From Diaminobutyricimonas sp. LJ205 (GTDB taxonomy: Bacteria; Actinomycetota; Actinomycetes; Actinomycetales; Microbacteriaceae), in NCBI RefSeq assembly GCF_009755725.1, contig NZ_CP046619.1, positions 2,790,001 to 2,854,000 of the forward strand: a DNA stretch of 64,000 nucleotides, given 5' to 3'. Of this stretch, positions 1 through 9,778 are shown piece by piece; the stretch's first letter is position 1; the number at the start of each line of letters is the position of its first letter. The notes under the pieces were generated by a model. It was not told the origin of the DNA, did no database searches, and was given only the letters and a program-made list of their open reading frames with translations. Position numbers and translations under genes: made by a program.

Positions 1-131
1 CCCGAGCCGTTCGGGCCGACCAGTCCGACGATCTCGCCCTCGCGCACCTCGAGGTTGACTCCGTTCAGGGCACGCAGGCTGCCGAAGACCTTGACGACCT
101 CCGACACCGAGAGAATGACCTCAGCCGACAT
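1..131 (-). CDS. Liv-type ABC transporter ATP-binding protein, N-terminal fragment (cut by window edge)
   Basis: Only the first 43-44 codons are in the window. Reading leftwards from the ATG at 131, the protein begins MSAEVILSVSEVVKVFG and reaches the start of a Walker A loop (GPNGSG) at the edge. This is the standard N-terminus of a LivG/LivF-type ATPase that powers uptake of branched-chain amino acids or similar small acids. The start overlaps the end of the upstream permease gene by 11 nt, so it is the next gene of the same importer operon. Which of the two Liv ATPases it is cannot be decided from this fragment. Confidence 0.85.
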   Translation of the reverse strand, partial: MSAEVILSVSEVVKVFGSLRALNGVNLEVREGEIVGLVGPNGS

Positions 132-1302
132 GCGCCACCTCTTTCCGTCGTGGCCGAAGTCTGCGCCAGATCGTGGCGGGCACCAGCAGGACGGCAAGGG
201 TCACGAGCATCCCGATCAGCAGTGCGTCAACGAAGCCCCCAACGGCGCCTGTCACGCTCAGAATCGTCACTACCGCAACCAAAGTCACCGCGCTCAGGAC
301 GGGCACTTTCTTCCATTGCTCGTAGATGCCGCCATCGAAACGCACGACCACGAGAATCAGCACCGCCCCAGTGAGAATCTGGCTGAGCTCGCTGACCCCG
401 ATCCCGGTGAGCCTGTCGCTCAGCGTGTACATGAGCACCGCACCGATGATCGGCCCCAGCCAATGCCGCCGGCCGCCGACGAGCGCCATGAGTACGACGA
501 ATACTGACACCTCGATGCCGTAGGTGGTCTCCGGCTCGATGTAGGCGACCATCACGGCGTTGAGCGCGCCGGATGCGCCGGCGATCGCCGCGGCGATCAC
601 CAGAGCCGTGAGCTTGTACCGGAAGGTCGGCACTCCGATCGTTTCGGCGACTCGCTCGTCATCCCGAATCGCGAAGAGGCCCTTTCCGAACCGCGAGCGT
701 TGAACCGCGATCGCGGTGATCACCGCGACGATCGCCAAGGCCAGCCCCAGGTAGTAGAGCATGTCGTTGAACGATCCCATCCAGTCCGGATAGCCGACGT
801 CGCCGACGATGAGGACTCCCCCGCCGCCGATGGCGTCCACGTTCCGAACCAGCACGCCGAGCGCGATCGCCAGCGCGAAGGTGAAGAGCGCGAACACCTC
901 ATGCGCAAGGCCCCGACGGAAGATGATGTAGCCCAGTCCGAGGCCTAAGAGGCCAGCCAGGAGTGCGCCGACCCCGATCAGCGCGAAGATCGAAAGACCC
1001 TCGGTGCCGGCGAGATTGGCGGTGACATACATGCCGGTGCCGTAGAAGGCAGCGTGTCCGAAGCTCAGGTATCCGGAGTATCCGCTGAAGATGTTCCAGC
1101 TGGTCGCCTGAGTGATCCAGAAGAAGACCGTGTAGCCGAAGATCAGGTAGTACGCACCGATTCCGAACAGGTCATGGAGGGTCGGGATTGACAGCAGCCC
1201 GGCTACGAGGATCACTCCGGCGGTGAGTCCGCGCCAGTGCCAGGACTTCCGTGGCGCCAATCCTGGGGTCGCGATGGGGGGAGCTTCCTGGAGTCGTGTC
1301 AT
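121..1302 (-). CDS. Liv-type ABC transporter permease, LivM family
   Basis: Predicted 393-residue integral membrane permease. About ten hydrophobic segments are visible, with the LivM-typical stretch around residues 60-90 (SWNIFSGYSGYLSFGHAAFYG) and the cytoplasmic coupling region (IRDDERVAETIGV) near residue 215. The family forms the transmembrane channel of branched-chain amino acid or short organic acid importers together with LivH. The ATG at 1302 overlaps the stop of the LivH gene in an ATGA arrangement, so the two are translationally coupled. A C-terminal pair of extra hydrophobic segments makes it somewhat longer than a minimal LivM. The substrate is unknown; an acyl-CoA pathway lies immediately upstream of the cluster. 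Confidence 0.9.
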   Translation of the reverse strand: MTRLQEAPPIATPGLAPRKSWHWRGLTAGVILVAGLLSIPTLHDLFGIGAYYLIFGYTVFFWITQATSWNIFSGYSGYLSFGHAAFYGTGMYVTANLAGTEGLSIFALIGVGALLAGLLGLGLGYIIFRRGLAHEVFALFTFALAIALGVLVRNVDAIGGGGVLIVGDVGYPDWMGSFNDMLYYLGLALAIVAVITAIAVQRSRFGKGLFAIRDDERVAETIGVPTFRYKLTALVIAAAIAGASGALNAVMVAYIEPETTYGIEVSVFVVLMALVGGRRHWLGPIIGAVLMYTLSDRLTGIGVSELSQILTGAVLILVVVRFDGGIYEQWKKVPVLSAVTLVAVVTILSVTGAVGGFVDALLIGMLVTLAVLLVPATIWRRLRPRRKEVAHVG

Positions 1303-2180
1303 GAGCCGCTCACCGCCACAGTCGGGCGGAACATGCCGTTAGGCCGGAAAAGGATTACGAGGACAAGGACCGCGAGCGCCACGAGCTGTGCGAGCGAGGG
1401 GCTCGCGAACTGCCGTGTGAACGATTCGACGAGGGCCAGGACCAGGGCGGCGACGCTCACTCCGACCGGGTTTGCCAGACCGCCGAGCAGCACAATGGCG
1501 AGGGTGATCGGAACCCAGGCGAGGGCTGCCGAGGGCGACAGCGCGTTCATCGTGCCAATCAACGATCCGGCAACCGCGACGGCGGCACCGCTGATCACGG
1601 CGATGACATAGCCGAGGCGTGGCGCATTGATGCCGAACGCCGCTGCCATCGACGGATCCTGTACGCCCGCCCTGATCGCGAATCCGTATCGGCTGCGGTT
1701 CAGCAGCCACCAGGCGGACCCGCAGAACAGTATTGCTGCGATCAACCCGAACAGCTGTACCGAGGGGATGGTGAACCCGCCGAGCCAGATCACGGCCTGG
1801 GCCCACGGATTCGCCGAGGCCGGAATGCGCACGAGGTCTTGTGTCCAGTAGAACGCGATTCCCGCTTCAATGACGAGAAGCAGCCCGAAGGTCGCGATGA
1901 GCGTTCCAAACACGCCCATGCGCGTCTTCGCGACGAACCACTGCAAGCCGACGGCCAGCAACACGCCAAGCGGCACGGTGATCAGCAGGGTCAGCAGCGG
2001 ATCGACCGCCATCTTCGCCGAGAACTCGTACGTGAGATATGCCGACAGGAAGGCGAAGCCGAAGTGCGCGAAGTTGATCGTCCGCAGCAGTCCCCACGTC
2101 AGCGAGAATCCGAGCGCGAAGGTCGCGTAGAGGCCGCCCAATAGGAGGCCCGAAATGATGGTCTGTAGTACTTGGTGCAC
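1299..2180 (-). CDS. Liv-type ABC transporter permease, LivH family
   Basis: Predicted membrane permease of about 293 residues with the LivH-type N-terminus (QTIISGLLLGGLYATFALG) and the conserved segment RTINFAHFGFAFLSAYL. It pairs with the LivM protein encoded directly downstream. I chose GTG 2180 because a GGGAG ribosome site lies 5 nt before it and the resulting N-terminus matches the family; GTG at 2195 is an alternative with no visible ribosome site. It follows the binding-protein gene but is separated from it by a strong stem-loop at 2208-2235, which may lower permease expression relative to the binding protein. Confidence 0.88.
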   Translation of the reverse strand: MHQVLQTIISGLLLGGLYATFALGFSLTWGLLRTINFAHFGFAFLSAYLTYEFSAKMAVDPLLTLLITVPLGVLLAVGLQWFVAKTRMGVFGTLIATFGLLLVIEAGIAFYWTQDLVRIPASANPWAQAVIWLGGFTIPSVQLFGLIAAILFCGSAWWLLNRSRYGFAIRAGVQDPSMAAAFGINAPRLGYVIAVISGAAVAVAGSLIGTMNALSPSAALAWVPITLAIVLLGGLANPVGVSVAALVLALVESFTRQFASPSLAQLVALAVLVLVILFRPNGMFRPTVAVSGS

Positions 2181-2207
2181 CGATTCTCCCGTCACGCTCA
2201 GCGGAAT

Positions 2208-2235
2208 CGGTGGGGGTCCGGTTGGACCCCCACCG
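2208..2235 (-). terminator. GC-rich stem-loop between binding-protein and permease genes
   Basis: A perfect inverted repeat with 12-bp arms (CGGTGGGGGTCC on the plus strand) and a 4-nt loop starts 5 nt after the stop codon of the binding-protein gene. There is no T-run, so it is more likely a partial terminator or 3'-end stabiliser than a full terminator. A similar stem follows the second periplasmic-type binding-protein gene at 20860-20894. Confidence 0.6.
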
Positions 2236-2240
2236 GTTCA

Positions 2241-3482
2241 CTACCGAATTGCGCGCCCGTCGGTCGCGACCTTCGAGGGGTATACGACGTAGAACTCGCC
2301 ATCCTGGACCTGCTTCAGGTAAGCGAGGTCGCCGTAGTAGTTGTTCTGCGTCGGGTCGAAGTCGATGCCACCCAGCACGGTCTCGATTTCATTTCCCAGG
2401 AGGTACTCGCCGATACCCTTCTGGTCCAGGCACTCGCAGCCTTCGACGCCGGCGACGATCGTCTGCCAGCTCGCCCACGAGAGCGCAGCCTGAATCTCGG
2501 GCGCCGTGTAGGCGAGACCGGCGTCCTTGGCGGCAGAGACGTACCGGTCGACCATGATGTCGGCACCGGTGTTCGACATGAAGGGCTCATGCGGCTCGAA
2601 CATGGTCATAGTCGTGGCGCCTTCGACGAGGTCTCCGGCGCTGAGCAGGAGCCCGGGCGCCGGGAACAGGTGGAACTGGTGCCGTGGCTCCCAACCCACC
2701 TGCGAAAGAGCGGTCAGCAGGGCCGGCGAGTCGCCGCCCAGGGCTCCGACCCACAGGAGATCCGGGTCGGCGTCCTTGATGCGCTGGGCAATGGGCGCCC
2801 AGTCCGTGTTGCCCTGCGGGAAATCGAGTTCAAGGACGACATCCAGCCCGCGGTCCTTGGCGATGTCGATCGCGCCCTTCTCCTCCTCGTGCCCCTTGGC
2901 GATGAAGCCGGATGCCGGGTTCTCGTTGACCACGAACGCGACGGTCTTGGGCGCGTCGGAACCGAGTTCTTCGTAGGCGTCGAAGATCGTCGTCGGCATC
3001 GTCGAGCTGGAGTTTCGACCGGAGGCGAAGAGCGGGAAGTGCCACTTGTAGTCGTACGCATAGGTCAGGGTGGCGCTGTGGTGCGGGAAGACCATTTCGT
3101 TGCGCTCGGCGATGTCCATGGCTGCGGTGATGTTCGCGGTGCCGTAGGGCCCGATGAGCAAGTCGACGTTCTCTTGCGAGATGAGGCGCGTGTATGCCGC
3201 TGCCGATGTCTGCGGGTTGGATTCGTCATCCAGGAGCACCCACTCGACTTGGCGTCCCAGCAGGCCGCCGTTCTCGTTCAACCATTCGACGAACTGCTCG
3301 CCCGCAACCTTGTGGATCGCGCCGGTTGGGGCGAGCGGTCCGCTCAGCGCAAGCGTGCCGCCGATCCGGATCGGTTCGGTCGAGTTGCCGCTTGGGCTGC
3401 TGGGCGGTGCTGATGTGCATCCGGCCAACAGTGCTATCAGAGTTGCGGCGGCAGCTGCCGCCGCGAACTTGGTCCTCGCCAT
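2241..3482 (-). CDS. Liv-type substrate-binding lipoprotein
   Basis: Predicted 413-residue lipoprotein of the Peripla_BP_6 (LivK-like) family. Residues 1-22 form a lipoprotein signal ending in a lipobox (ALLAGC), then TSAPPSSPSG, and the mature protein starts with the family pattern IRIGGTLALSGPLAPTGA. The ATG at 3482 was preferred to the in-frame codon at 3509 because GAAAGG lies 8 nt upstream and the signal peptide begins directly. It captures the substrate for the LivH/LivM/ATPase genes downstream. The internal sequence GAIDIAKDRGLDVVLELDFPQGNTD is typical of receptors for aromatic or branched acids, but the ligand cannot be read from sequence. Confidence 0.88.
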   Translation of the reverse strand: MARTKFAAAAAAATLIALLAGCTSAPPSSPSGNSTEPIRIGGTLALSGPLAPTGAIHKVAGEQFVEWLNENGGLLGRQVEWVLLDDESNPQTSAAAYTRLISQENVDLLIGPYGTANITAAMDIAERNEMVFPHHSATLTYAYDYKWHFPLFASGRNSSSTMPTTIFDAYEELGSDAPKTVAFVVNENPASGFIAKGHEEEKGAIDIAKDRGLDVVLELDFPQGNTDWAPIAQRIKDADPDLLWVGALGGDSPALLTALSQVGWEPRHQFHLFPAPGLLLSAGDLVEGATTMTMFEPHEPFMSNTGADIMVDRYVSAAKDAGLAYTAPEIQAALSWASWQTIVAGVEGCECLDQKGIGEYLLGNEIETVLGGIDFDPTQNNYYGDLAYLKQVQDGEFYVVYPSKVATDGRAIR

Positions 3483-3967
3483 TGAGTAAACCTTTCTCGT
3501 GGTCGACATCGCCGTCGACGCAGTCTCGTTATCGATATTGATTGCTTGATACGTTGCGAAATGTGGCGTTAGGGGTTGAGAGGCCCGCGGATGAGAACAC
3601 GTGTGTGTTCGCCCCCTGAAACGCCCCCCGTTGAATCGCGCCTGGCTTGCGGGTTGTTCACATCGCGGACGTCGGGACCGAGCACCGATTTCTTATAGTG
3701 AATATAATGAATGTAATGACATTACGAATTTTCTCGCCGCATTGTCAAGCGAGTCCCGGAGATCTCTGGGATTCCCGATTCGCCTACCGCCAAATTGACC
3801 TGAGCGGCCGCACTCACAGATGACCGCGGGAATCTCTGTGTGATCGACACGACGACCTGCGAAGCCGTCCTGGAGGTCGAGGCATCCTCCCGCAGAAGTG
3901 CAAGAGGTCCTCTACGCCTCTTCAGGACCGCCAGCCAACCAAATTCCTTGCGCCGGTCGACGACAGA
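3483..3967. other. Intergenic region upstream of the Liv binding-protein gene
   Basis: 485 bases without a credible gene. The part near 3690-3730 is markedly AT-rich compared with its surroundings and holds a short palindrome (listed separately), so it probably contains the promoter of the leftward Liv operon. The part from about 3780 to 3967 lies downstream of the cytochrome-b gene; no T-tailed terminator was seen there. Confidence 0.5.
3713..3725. promoter_or_regulatory. Palindrome GTAATG-A-CATTAC, candidate operator of the Liv operon
   Basis: Perfect 6-bp inverted repeat around one central base, inside the AT-rich stretch about 230 nt before the start of the Liv binding-protein gene. Placement and symmetry fit a dimeric repressor site, but no regulator gene is adjacent and the site is short. 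Confidence 0.35.
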
Positions 3968-5500
3968 TCAGCGTGCGGTGACCTTGCCGGTGAGCTTCGC
4001 GATCGGGGCGAGCACCAACGGGCGGGCCGCGATCCAACCGGCGACAATTATGAGCAGCGAGACGAAGAAGATCCAGAACCCGGCCCAGTTGACGACATCG
4101 GTGCCGTCATACATGTGGTTCAGGTTCCGCAGCGCCCCCGTCGCGAACACGAGCGCGACGTGCACGATGATGAACGCCACGAAGTACAGCATCACCGGGA
4201 AGTGGATCGCCCGCGCCCACTCGACCGGGTACACCCGGTTCAGCGTCTTCGCGTTCTTCGGCCACAGGCCAGACATCCGCACGCCGGTGAGCGCTGCCAG
4301 CGGCGCGGCGATGAAGACCGTGATGAAGTACATCAGCTGTTGAAGGCTGTTGTAGTTCACCCAGCCGTTCTCGGTCGGCCAGTCCAGCGACACGTATTGC
4401 AGCATCGCGGAGAGGGCATTCGGGAACACCTCCCAGCTGGTCGGGACGATTCGCATCCAGTGCCCGGTGACGAACAGCATCACCACGAAGATGACACCGT
4501 TGAGAAGCCACAGGATGTCGAGTGACTGGTGAAACCACAGTGCCAGGCTGATCTTGCCCTTGCCGTTCTTCGACCACTTCGGCGTCCAGAACGCGCTTGG
4601 CCGTTTCTCGGTGCGCACCTGCAGCCCGGAGCGGATGATCAACACCATCAGGAACACGTTGAAGAAGTGCTGCCATTGCACCCACGCCGGGAAACCGGGG
4701 GTCGCGGTCTCGGGAAGGTGATATTCGCCGGGGTAGGCCGTGAGGAAGTCCTGCATGAACGGCAGGTTCAAGAACCAGGCCGCGGAGACCACCACCACCA
4801 TCGCCGCGAACAGCAAGGCGAAACCGCCGATCGTGGCGATACCCATCAGCTGTCCACGGGTGTAGACGCCGAACCGTCCGGGCTGCCGGGCAGGCAAGGG
4901 CTTCGGTTTGGAGCGGGCCTGCGATGTGGCGGCCGCCGGCGTGGTCGAGAGTGCTGACGTGGTGGGGCGTGCCAGCGGGGCGCGCACTGGCTGTTCCGCA
5001 GTGGGAGTCGGAGCCAGCACCGCCAGTGCTACCTCATCCGCTGCTGCTGTTGACAGTCCCCCGGATGCGCCAACAATGCGCGCGGGTGCGAAGCCCGCAG
5101 GCGGCCACGGCTCGCTGCCCTTCGCGCGCGGAAGGCCGCGCCGGAGGGGACGATCGGATGCCGCGGCGGTAGGAGCCGCGGCGACCGGCCCTGCGAGCAC
5201 GACCGGGCTCGTCGCGGCGATGGGAGCCGGTGCGGCGGTGTTCGGATCCGCGTCCGGAGTCGATGTGGCGGCCGTCGGCGCCGCGGCCTGCTCCATCTCG
5301 CTAAGCCCGGTCACCGGCTCTAGAGTCAACACCGACGAAGTCGCCGCGGCAGCGGCCGACATCACCACCGGTTGCTCGGGTGCTCCCGCCTCAGCGATGC
5401 GCACAGCATCCACGGCCGGCGCGTCGCCGGCAGGTGGCCAGGGTTCACCGCCGGGCCTCCGCGGGAGACCTCGGCGTATCGACCGCACCTGCGTCGCCAT
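3968..5500 (-). CDS. ETF-linked cytochrome b membrane protein with repeated N-terminal motif (module 1)
   Basis: 510 residues in two parts. Residues 1 to about 212 are Ala/Pro/Thr-rich and probably disordered, with two copies of the motif RRGLPRxxGxEPWPPAG at 8-25 and 119-136. From about 215 onward come some five to six membrane segments with histidines placed as haem ligands ([26 protein letters not shown]), resembling the cytochrome b561/formate dehydrogenase gamma fold. The gene starts 6 nt after etfA, which follows etfB, thiolase, acyl-CoA dehydrogenase and hydratase/dehydrogenase genes. From context I infer that it accepts electrons from ETF and passes them to the quinone pool; this is not an established family function. 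Paralogues with three motif copies lie at 46690 and 50218. Confidence 0.85.
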   Translation of the reverse strand: MATQVRSIRRGLPRRPGGEPWPPAGDAPAVDAVRIAEAGAPEQPVVMSAAAAATSSVLTLEPVTGLSEMEQAAAPTAATSTPDADPNTAAPAPIAATSPVVLAGPVAAAPTAAASDRPLRRGLPRAKGSEPWPPAGFAPARIVGASGGLSTAAADEVALAVLAPTPTAEQPVRAPLARPTTSALSTTPAAATSQARSKPKPLPARQPGRFGVYTRGQLMGIATIGGFALLFAAMVVVVSAAWFLNLPFMQDFLTAYPGEYHLPETATPGFPAWVQWQHFFNVFLMVLIIRSGLQVRTEKRPSAFWTPKWSKNGKGKISLALWFHQSLDILWLLNGVIFVVMLFVTGHWMRIVPTSWEVFPNALSAMLQYVSLDWPTENGWVNYNSLQQLMYFITVFIAAPLAALTGVRMSGLWPKNAKTLNRVYPVEWARAIHFPVMLYFVAFIIVHVALVFATGALRNLNHMYDGTDVVNWAGFWIFFVSLLIIVAGWIAARPLVLAPIAKLTGKVTAR

Positions 5501-5506
5501 CGCCCG

Positions 5507-6490
5507 CTACTCCTTCTTCGTGTCGATGGCAGCGATCAGCTGTGGCACAACGGTGAACAGGTCGCCGACGACACCAAAGTCCGCGATCTCGAAGATCGGG
5601 GCATCCGCGTCCTTATTTATAGCGACGATCGTCTTTGCCGTCTGCATGCCGGCACGGTGCTGGATCGCCCCTGAGATGCCGAGCGCGATATATAGCTGTG
5701 GCGCGACCGAAACTCCCGTCTGTCCAACCTGATGGGACTGAGGGATGTAGCCCGCGTCGACCGCTGCCCGGGACGCACCCACGGCCGCGCCAAGCGTGTC
5801 CGCGAGTTGCTCAACAAGAGCGAACTTCTCTTGGGATCCCAATCCGCGCCCACCGGACACGACCTTCGCCGCTCCACGCAACTCGGGACGGCTCGAGGTC
5901 TCCACCACCGCGTCGAACGAAACGATGGATGCCGCAGGCTTGCCCGATGTAACCACCGACAGCGTCTCCACGGTGGGGGTGGACGCTTCGGCGCGGGCGT
6001 CGATCGACCCCTGTCGCACCGTGATCACCGGCGCCCCCCAGGTGACCGCGGAGTCGACGTTGTAAGCGCCGCCATAGACCGAGTGGTGAGCGACGATCCC
6101 TTCCGCATCCCGGGAGACCCCGATCGCGTCGACGGCGAGCCCGGACCGGGTGCGGGCGGCAAACCGGCCGGCGACATCCCGACCTGCGACCGAGTTCGAA
6201 ATCAGCACCGCGTCCGGGCGCACCGCGTCCACGGCGGCCACGAGCGCATCGACCACCGGCACCGTCAAGCTTCCCGTGTCAGCGGCCTCAGCCACCACCA
6301 CGTTCGCGGCGCCCAGGGCGCCCGCCGCATCCACCGCGGCAGCTCCCGCACCGGGTTCGGTCACCACCAGCGCAACCGGTGTGCCGATCTGGGCGGCTGC
6401 GCCGAGCAGGCCCGCCGCGCTGCCCGCTAGTCCGCCGGAAGGGGTGAGCTCGACGAGGACGAGAATGGATTCTGCTGCGTACTCGGTCAT
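5507..6490 (-). CDS. etfA: Electron transfer flavoprotein alpha subunit (module 1)
   Basis: 327-residue EtfA. The N-terminal half is the ETF domain ([20 protein letters not shown]). The C-terminal half carries the FAD-binding signature: [10 protein letters not shown] near 220, [21 protein letters not shown] near 245-265 and [12 protein letters not shown] near 275-287. With EtfB it accepts electrons from acyl-CoA dehydrogenases. ATG 6490 was chosen over the codon at 6505 because it follows an AGGACCGAG ribosome site and gives the same length as the two paralogues. The gene sits between etfB and the cytochrome b gene in one operon. Confidence 0.95.
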   Translation of the reverse strand: MTEYAAESILVLVELTPSGGLAGSAAGLLGAAAQIGTPVALVVTEPGAGAAAVDAAGALGAANVVVAEAADTGSLTVPVVDALVAAVDAVRPDAVLISNSVAGRDVAGRFAARTRSGLAVDAIGVSRDAEGIVAHHSVYGGAYNVDSAVTWGAPVITVRQGSIDARAEASTPTVETLSVVTSGKPAASIVSFDAVVETSSRPELRGAAKVVSGGRGLGSQEKFALVEQLADTLGAAVGASRAAVDAGYIPQSHQVGQTGVSVAPQLYIALGISGAIQHRAGMQTAKTIVAINKDADAPIFEIADFGVVGDLFTVVPQLIAAIDTKKE

Positions 6491-6501
6491 GATCTCGGTC
6501 C

Positions 6502-7278
6502 TCACACCAGTCGATTCTGCCGGAGGAACTCGGCGAGCTGCTCGCCCGCGTCGCCCGCATCGACAATCTTCACGCCCGCCTCACGGGCGGGCTTCTCCGC
6601 GATCGCGATCAGGATCGACCGCGCGACCTCCGGGTCATCCGGATCGATGTCCAGGTCCGCGAGGGTCAGCGTCTCGAACGGCTTCTTCTTCGCCGCCATG
6701 ATCCCTTTGAAGTTGGGGAACCGCGCATCCGGCAGCGCCTCCGTGATCGACACCACGGCAGGCAGGGGTGCGCTCACCTGCATCGTGCCGTCATCCGTCG
6801 TGCGAACCCCGGTTACGGCGTCCGCAGCGATCTCGATCGACGTCAACGAGGTCGCCTGGGGCACACCGAGCAGTTCCGCGACCATCGCGGGAAGCACGCC
6901 GCCCGTCCCGTCTGTGGACAGGTTTCCCGCGATCACCAGATCGAAGCCGGTGCGCTGGATCGCCGCGGCGAGCACCTGTGCGGTCAGCCCCAGATCCGCC
7001 CCGCGTAGCGCCTCGTCGGCAACCTGCACCGCCGATGTCGCTCCCATCGCGAGTCCCTTGCGCAACGTCGCCGCCGAGCTGTCCGGTGCCATCGACAGCA
7101 GCACCACCTCGGTGTCGGCGTTCTTGTCAGCGAAGGCGAGCGCCACTTCGAGCGCGCGCTCCCCGATCTCGTCGAGAACAACCTCGCCCGCCCCGCGGTC
7201 CGCGAGCCCCGTCTCGAGGTCGAGCTTTCGAGCCCCGTATGTGTCGGGAACTTCTTTCACCAGCACGATGATCTTCAT
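6502..7278 (-). CDS. etfB: Electron transfer flavoprotein beta subunit (module 1)
   Basis: 258-residue EtfB, starting [15 protein letters not shown] and containing [21 protein letters not shown] and the [11 protein letters not shown] region near the C-terminus, which corresponds to the part that contacts dehydrogenases. It forms the ETF heterodimer with the EtfA encoded 11 nt downstream. The ATG at 7278 follows a GAGGAG ribosome site. The leader upstream (GGCGGCGTGAGGAGAT) is nearly the same as that before the etfB copy at 53649 but not the one at 44908. A 113-nt gap without a visible terminator separates it from the thiolase gene. Confidence 0.95.
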   Translation of the reverse strand: MKIIVLVKEVPDTYGARKLDLETGLADRGAGEVVLDEIGERALEVALAFADKNADTEVVLLSMAPDSSAATLRKGLAMGATSAVQVADEALRGADLGLTAQVLAAAIQRTGFDLVIAGNLSTDGTGGVLPAMVAELLGVPQATSLTSIEIAADAVTGVRTTDDGTMQVSAPLPAVVSITEALPDARFPNFKGIMAAKKKPFETLTLADLDIDPDDPEVARSILIAIAEKPAREAGVKIVDAGDAGEQLAEFLRQNRLV

Positions 7279-7391
7279 CGATATCTCCTCACGCCGCCTT
7301 GTTCCGGGGCGACTTTCCCAACACACCCTTACGGCTCTTCACTACTCCCATCCGCCGACACCGAGGCTGGACGGACAACCGCTCGAGGTGG

Positions 7392-8585
7392 TCACTTCAC
7401 TCGTAGGACCAGCGCTTCGCCCTGTCCGCCCCCTCCGCAGAGGGCGACGACGCCCGCACCCCCACCGCGCCGCTTGAGCGCATACGCGAGGTGAAGGGCG
7501 AGGCGTGCGCCGGATGCGCCGACGGGGTGGCCGAGCGCGATCGCTCCACCGTCAACGTTCACGATGGCTGGGTCGATGTCCAAGTCATCGGCTGATTGCA
7601 GCACGACAGAGGCAAACGCTTCGTTGATCTCTACGACGTCAAGGGCCGCGACGGCGGTGCCTTCTTTGGCCAACGCCTGTTTGATGGCGTTCGCTGGCTG
7701 CGAGTGCAGCGACCCGTCGGGCCCCGCCACTTGGCCGGACGCACCGATCTCGGCGATCCATTCGTAGCCGTTCTCGATCGCCCAATCCTTGCTGGCGACG
7801 ACAAGTGCGGCTGCGCCGTCGGTCAGCTGAGATGAGCTGCCAGCCGTGATTGTGCCCGCTGCGCGGAACGCGGGCCTGAGCCGGGAGAGGCTCTCGCTGG
7901 TGGTGTCGGGCCGGATGCCGTCGTCCTCACTGACGAGCACGGGCTCACCGCGCCGTTGGGGAACGCTGATCGGAGCGATCTGTTCTGCGAACACCCCGGC
8001 AGCGCGAGATCGGGCCGCGCGTTGGTGGGAAGCGGCAGCGAAGGCGTCCTGCGCTTCACGGCTGATCTTGCGGGTGGCGTTACCGTCATCGGTCGCTTCG
8101 CCCATGATCAGTTTCTCGAACGGGTCGACCAGTCCGTCGTAGTTGATGGCGTCTTCGAGTTGCTGACTGCCGTAAGGGTGGGCCTTGCGGGAGCCGAGTA
8201 GCAGGTGTGGAGCGTTGCTCATCGATTCTTGGCCACCGGCTACGACGACCCGAGCGTCGCCTGCTCGGATCAGGCGGGCGGCGTCGATGACGGCGGTGAG
8301 GCCAGAGAGGCAGAGTTTGTTGATCGTCACCGTCGGCACGTCCCATCCGATACCGGCGCCGATGCTGGCCTGGCGGGCTGGGCCCTGGCCGCTTCCAGCC
8401 TGAATGACTTGCCCCATGATCACGGCGTCGATCGCCTTCGCGGGCACTCCGCCCGCCTCGAGCGCCGCCTTGATGGCGTGCGCGCCCAGCTCGGAGGCAG
8501 TGATCGACGCGAGTGATCCGTTGATTTTGGCGAACGGGGTGCGGGCGCCGCTGATGATGACCGCGGTGTGGTTCTGAGTGCTCAT
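7392..8585 (-). CDS. Acetyl-CoA acetyltransferase / 3-ketoacyl-CoA thiolase
   Basis: 397-residue thiolase. The acylated cysteine is C92 (NKLCLSGL), the conserved histidine lies in GHPVGASGAR, NEAFASV is present, and the second cysteine is about C383 (ALCGGGGQGEA). It carries out the last step of beta-oxidation, thiolytic cleavage of 3-ketoacyl-CoA, or acetoacetyl-CoA metabolism. It is cotranscribed with the hydratase/dehydrogenase fusion and the acyl-CoA dehydrogenase upstream and the ETF genes downstream, so the operon encodes a full oxidation cycle. The thiolase remnant at 48585-48734 is homologous to its N-terminus. Confidence 0.92.
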   Translation of the reverse strand: MSTQNHTAVIISGARTPFAKINGSLASITASELGAHAIKAALEAGGVPAKAIDAVIMGQVIQAGSGQGPARQASIGAGIGWDVPTVTINKLCLSGLTAVIDAARLIRAGDARVVVAGGQESMSNAPHLLLGSRKAHPYGSQQLEDAINYDGLVDPFEKLIMGEATDDGNATRKISREAQDAFAAASHQRAARSRAAGVFAEQIAPISVPQRRGEPVLVSEDDGIRPDTTSESLSRLRPAFRAAGTITAGSSSQLTDGAAALVVASKDWAIENGYEWIAEIGASGQVAGPDGSLHSQPANAIKQALAKEGTAVAALDVVEINEAFASVVLQSADDLDIDPAIVNVDGGAIALGHPVGASGARLALHLAYALKRRGGGAGVVALCGGGGQGEALVLRVK

Positions 8586-8617
8586 TCTTCCTCTTTCACG
8601 AGTAGTGACTCCACCTG

Positions 8618-9778
8618 TCAGATGTTCTGGACTCCGGCGAGCAGCTGACGCGCCATCACAATCCGCTGGACCTGGTTCGTGCCCTCATAGATCTGAGTGA
8701 TTTTGGCGTCTCGCATCATCCGCTCCACCGGGAAGTCTCGGGTGAATCCGTAGCCGCCGAGGAGTTGGACGGCATCCACGGTCACTTTCATCGCGACGTC
8801 GGAGGCGAAGGCTTTCGCCGCCGCTCCGAAGAAGGTCAGGTCGTCGTCGCCGCGCTCGGATCGGCCGGCGGCGGCATAGGTCAGCTGTCGCGCTGCCTCG
8901 ATTTGCATGCCCATGTCGGCCAGCATGAACTCGACCCCCTGAAATTCCGCGATCGCCTTGCCGAACTGCTTGCGCTCCTTGACGTAGCCGAGCGCGTAGT
9001 CGAGCGCCCCCTGCGCAATGCCAACCGCCTGGGCCGCTATCGTGACGCGCGTGTGGTCGAGCGTCTGCATCGCAATCGCGAATCCGTTCCCTTCCTCACC
9101 GATGATCCGGTCCGCGGGGATCCGCACGTCGTCGAAGTAGACCTCGCGGGTCGGTGAGCCCTTGATCCCCAGCTTCTTCTCCGGAGCGCCGAACGAGACT
9201 CCCTCGTCGGACTTCTCCACGACGAAGGCGCTGATCCCCTTGCTGCCCTTGTCCGGATCGGTCCGGGCAAGCACGGTGTAGTACTCGGAAACGCCGGCGT
9301 TCGTGATCCAGCGCTTGACACCGTTGAGGACCCACTCCCCACCGTCGCGCACGGCACTCGTCTTCTGGTTTGCCGCGTCGCTTCCTGCATCCGGCTCGGA
9401 CAGACAGTAGGAGAATCCGCCCTCGCCTCGGGCCAGCTTGCCCAAGTACCGCGCCTTGAGTTGCTCGTCGCCGCCGAGCTGGACGGGGAGGGAACCGAGC
9501 TTGTTGACGGCTGGAATGAGGGAGCTCGACGCGCACGCGCGCGCGACCTCCTCAACCACGATGACGGTCGCCAGAGCGTCGGCTCCAGCGCCGCCGTACT
9601 CCTCCGGAACGTGGGGCGCATGCAGGTCCGCCGCGAGGAGGGCGTCCGCTGCCTCCTGGGGGAACCGCGATTGCTCGTCCACCTCGGCCGCGTATGGCGC
9701 GATCTTGGCGTCCGCGATGGCACGGACCGCCTCGCGAATCGCTCGGTGCTCGTCGGATAATGCGTAGAGGTCAGTCAT
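8618..9778 (-). CDS. Acyl-CoA dehydrogenase
   Basis: 386-residue acyl-CoA dehydrogenase of the short/medium-chain type. Visible elements are the flavin-binding YCLSEPDAGSDAANQKT (about 125-140) and WITNAG, the middle-domain sequence GIKGSPTREVYFDDVRIP, and the C-terminal QIYEGTNQVQRIVMARQ, which contains the catalytic glutamate of the butyryl-CoA dehydrogenase type. It forms the 2,3-double bond and gives its electrons to ETF, which is encoded in the same operon. The start overlaps the stop of the fusion gene upstream by 4 nt. Confidence 0.93.
   Translation of the reverse strand: MTDLYALSDEHRAIREAVRAIADAKIAPYAAEVDEQSRFPQEAADALLAADLHAPHVPEEYGGAGADALATVIVVEEVARACASSSLIPAVNKLGSLPVQLGGDEQLKARYLGKLARGEGGFSYCLSEPDAGSDAANQKTSAVRDGGEWVLNGVKRWITNAGVSEYYTVLARTDPDKGSKGISAFVVEKSDEGVSFGAPEKKLGIKGSPTREVYFDDVRIPADRIIGEEGNGFAIAMQTLDHTRVTIAAQAVGIAQGALDYALGYVKERKQFGKAIAEFQGVEFMLADMGMQIEAARQLTYAAAGRSERGDDDLTFFGAAAKAFASDVAMKVTVDAVQLLGGYGFTRDFPVERMMRDAKITQIYEGTNQVQRIVMARQLLAGVQNI

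Noticed and set aside
2172-3413. 413-codon plus-strand frame opposite the Liv binding-protein gene
   Set aside because: No ribosome site or family resemblance, and the opposite strand has a clear lipoprotein with signal peptide.
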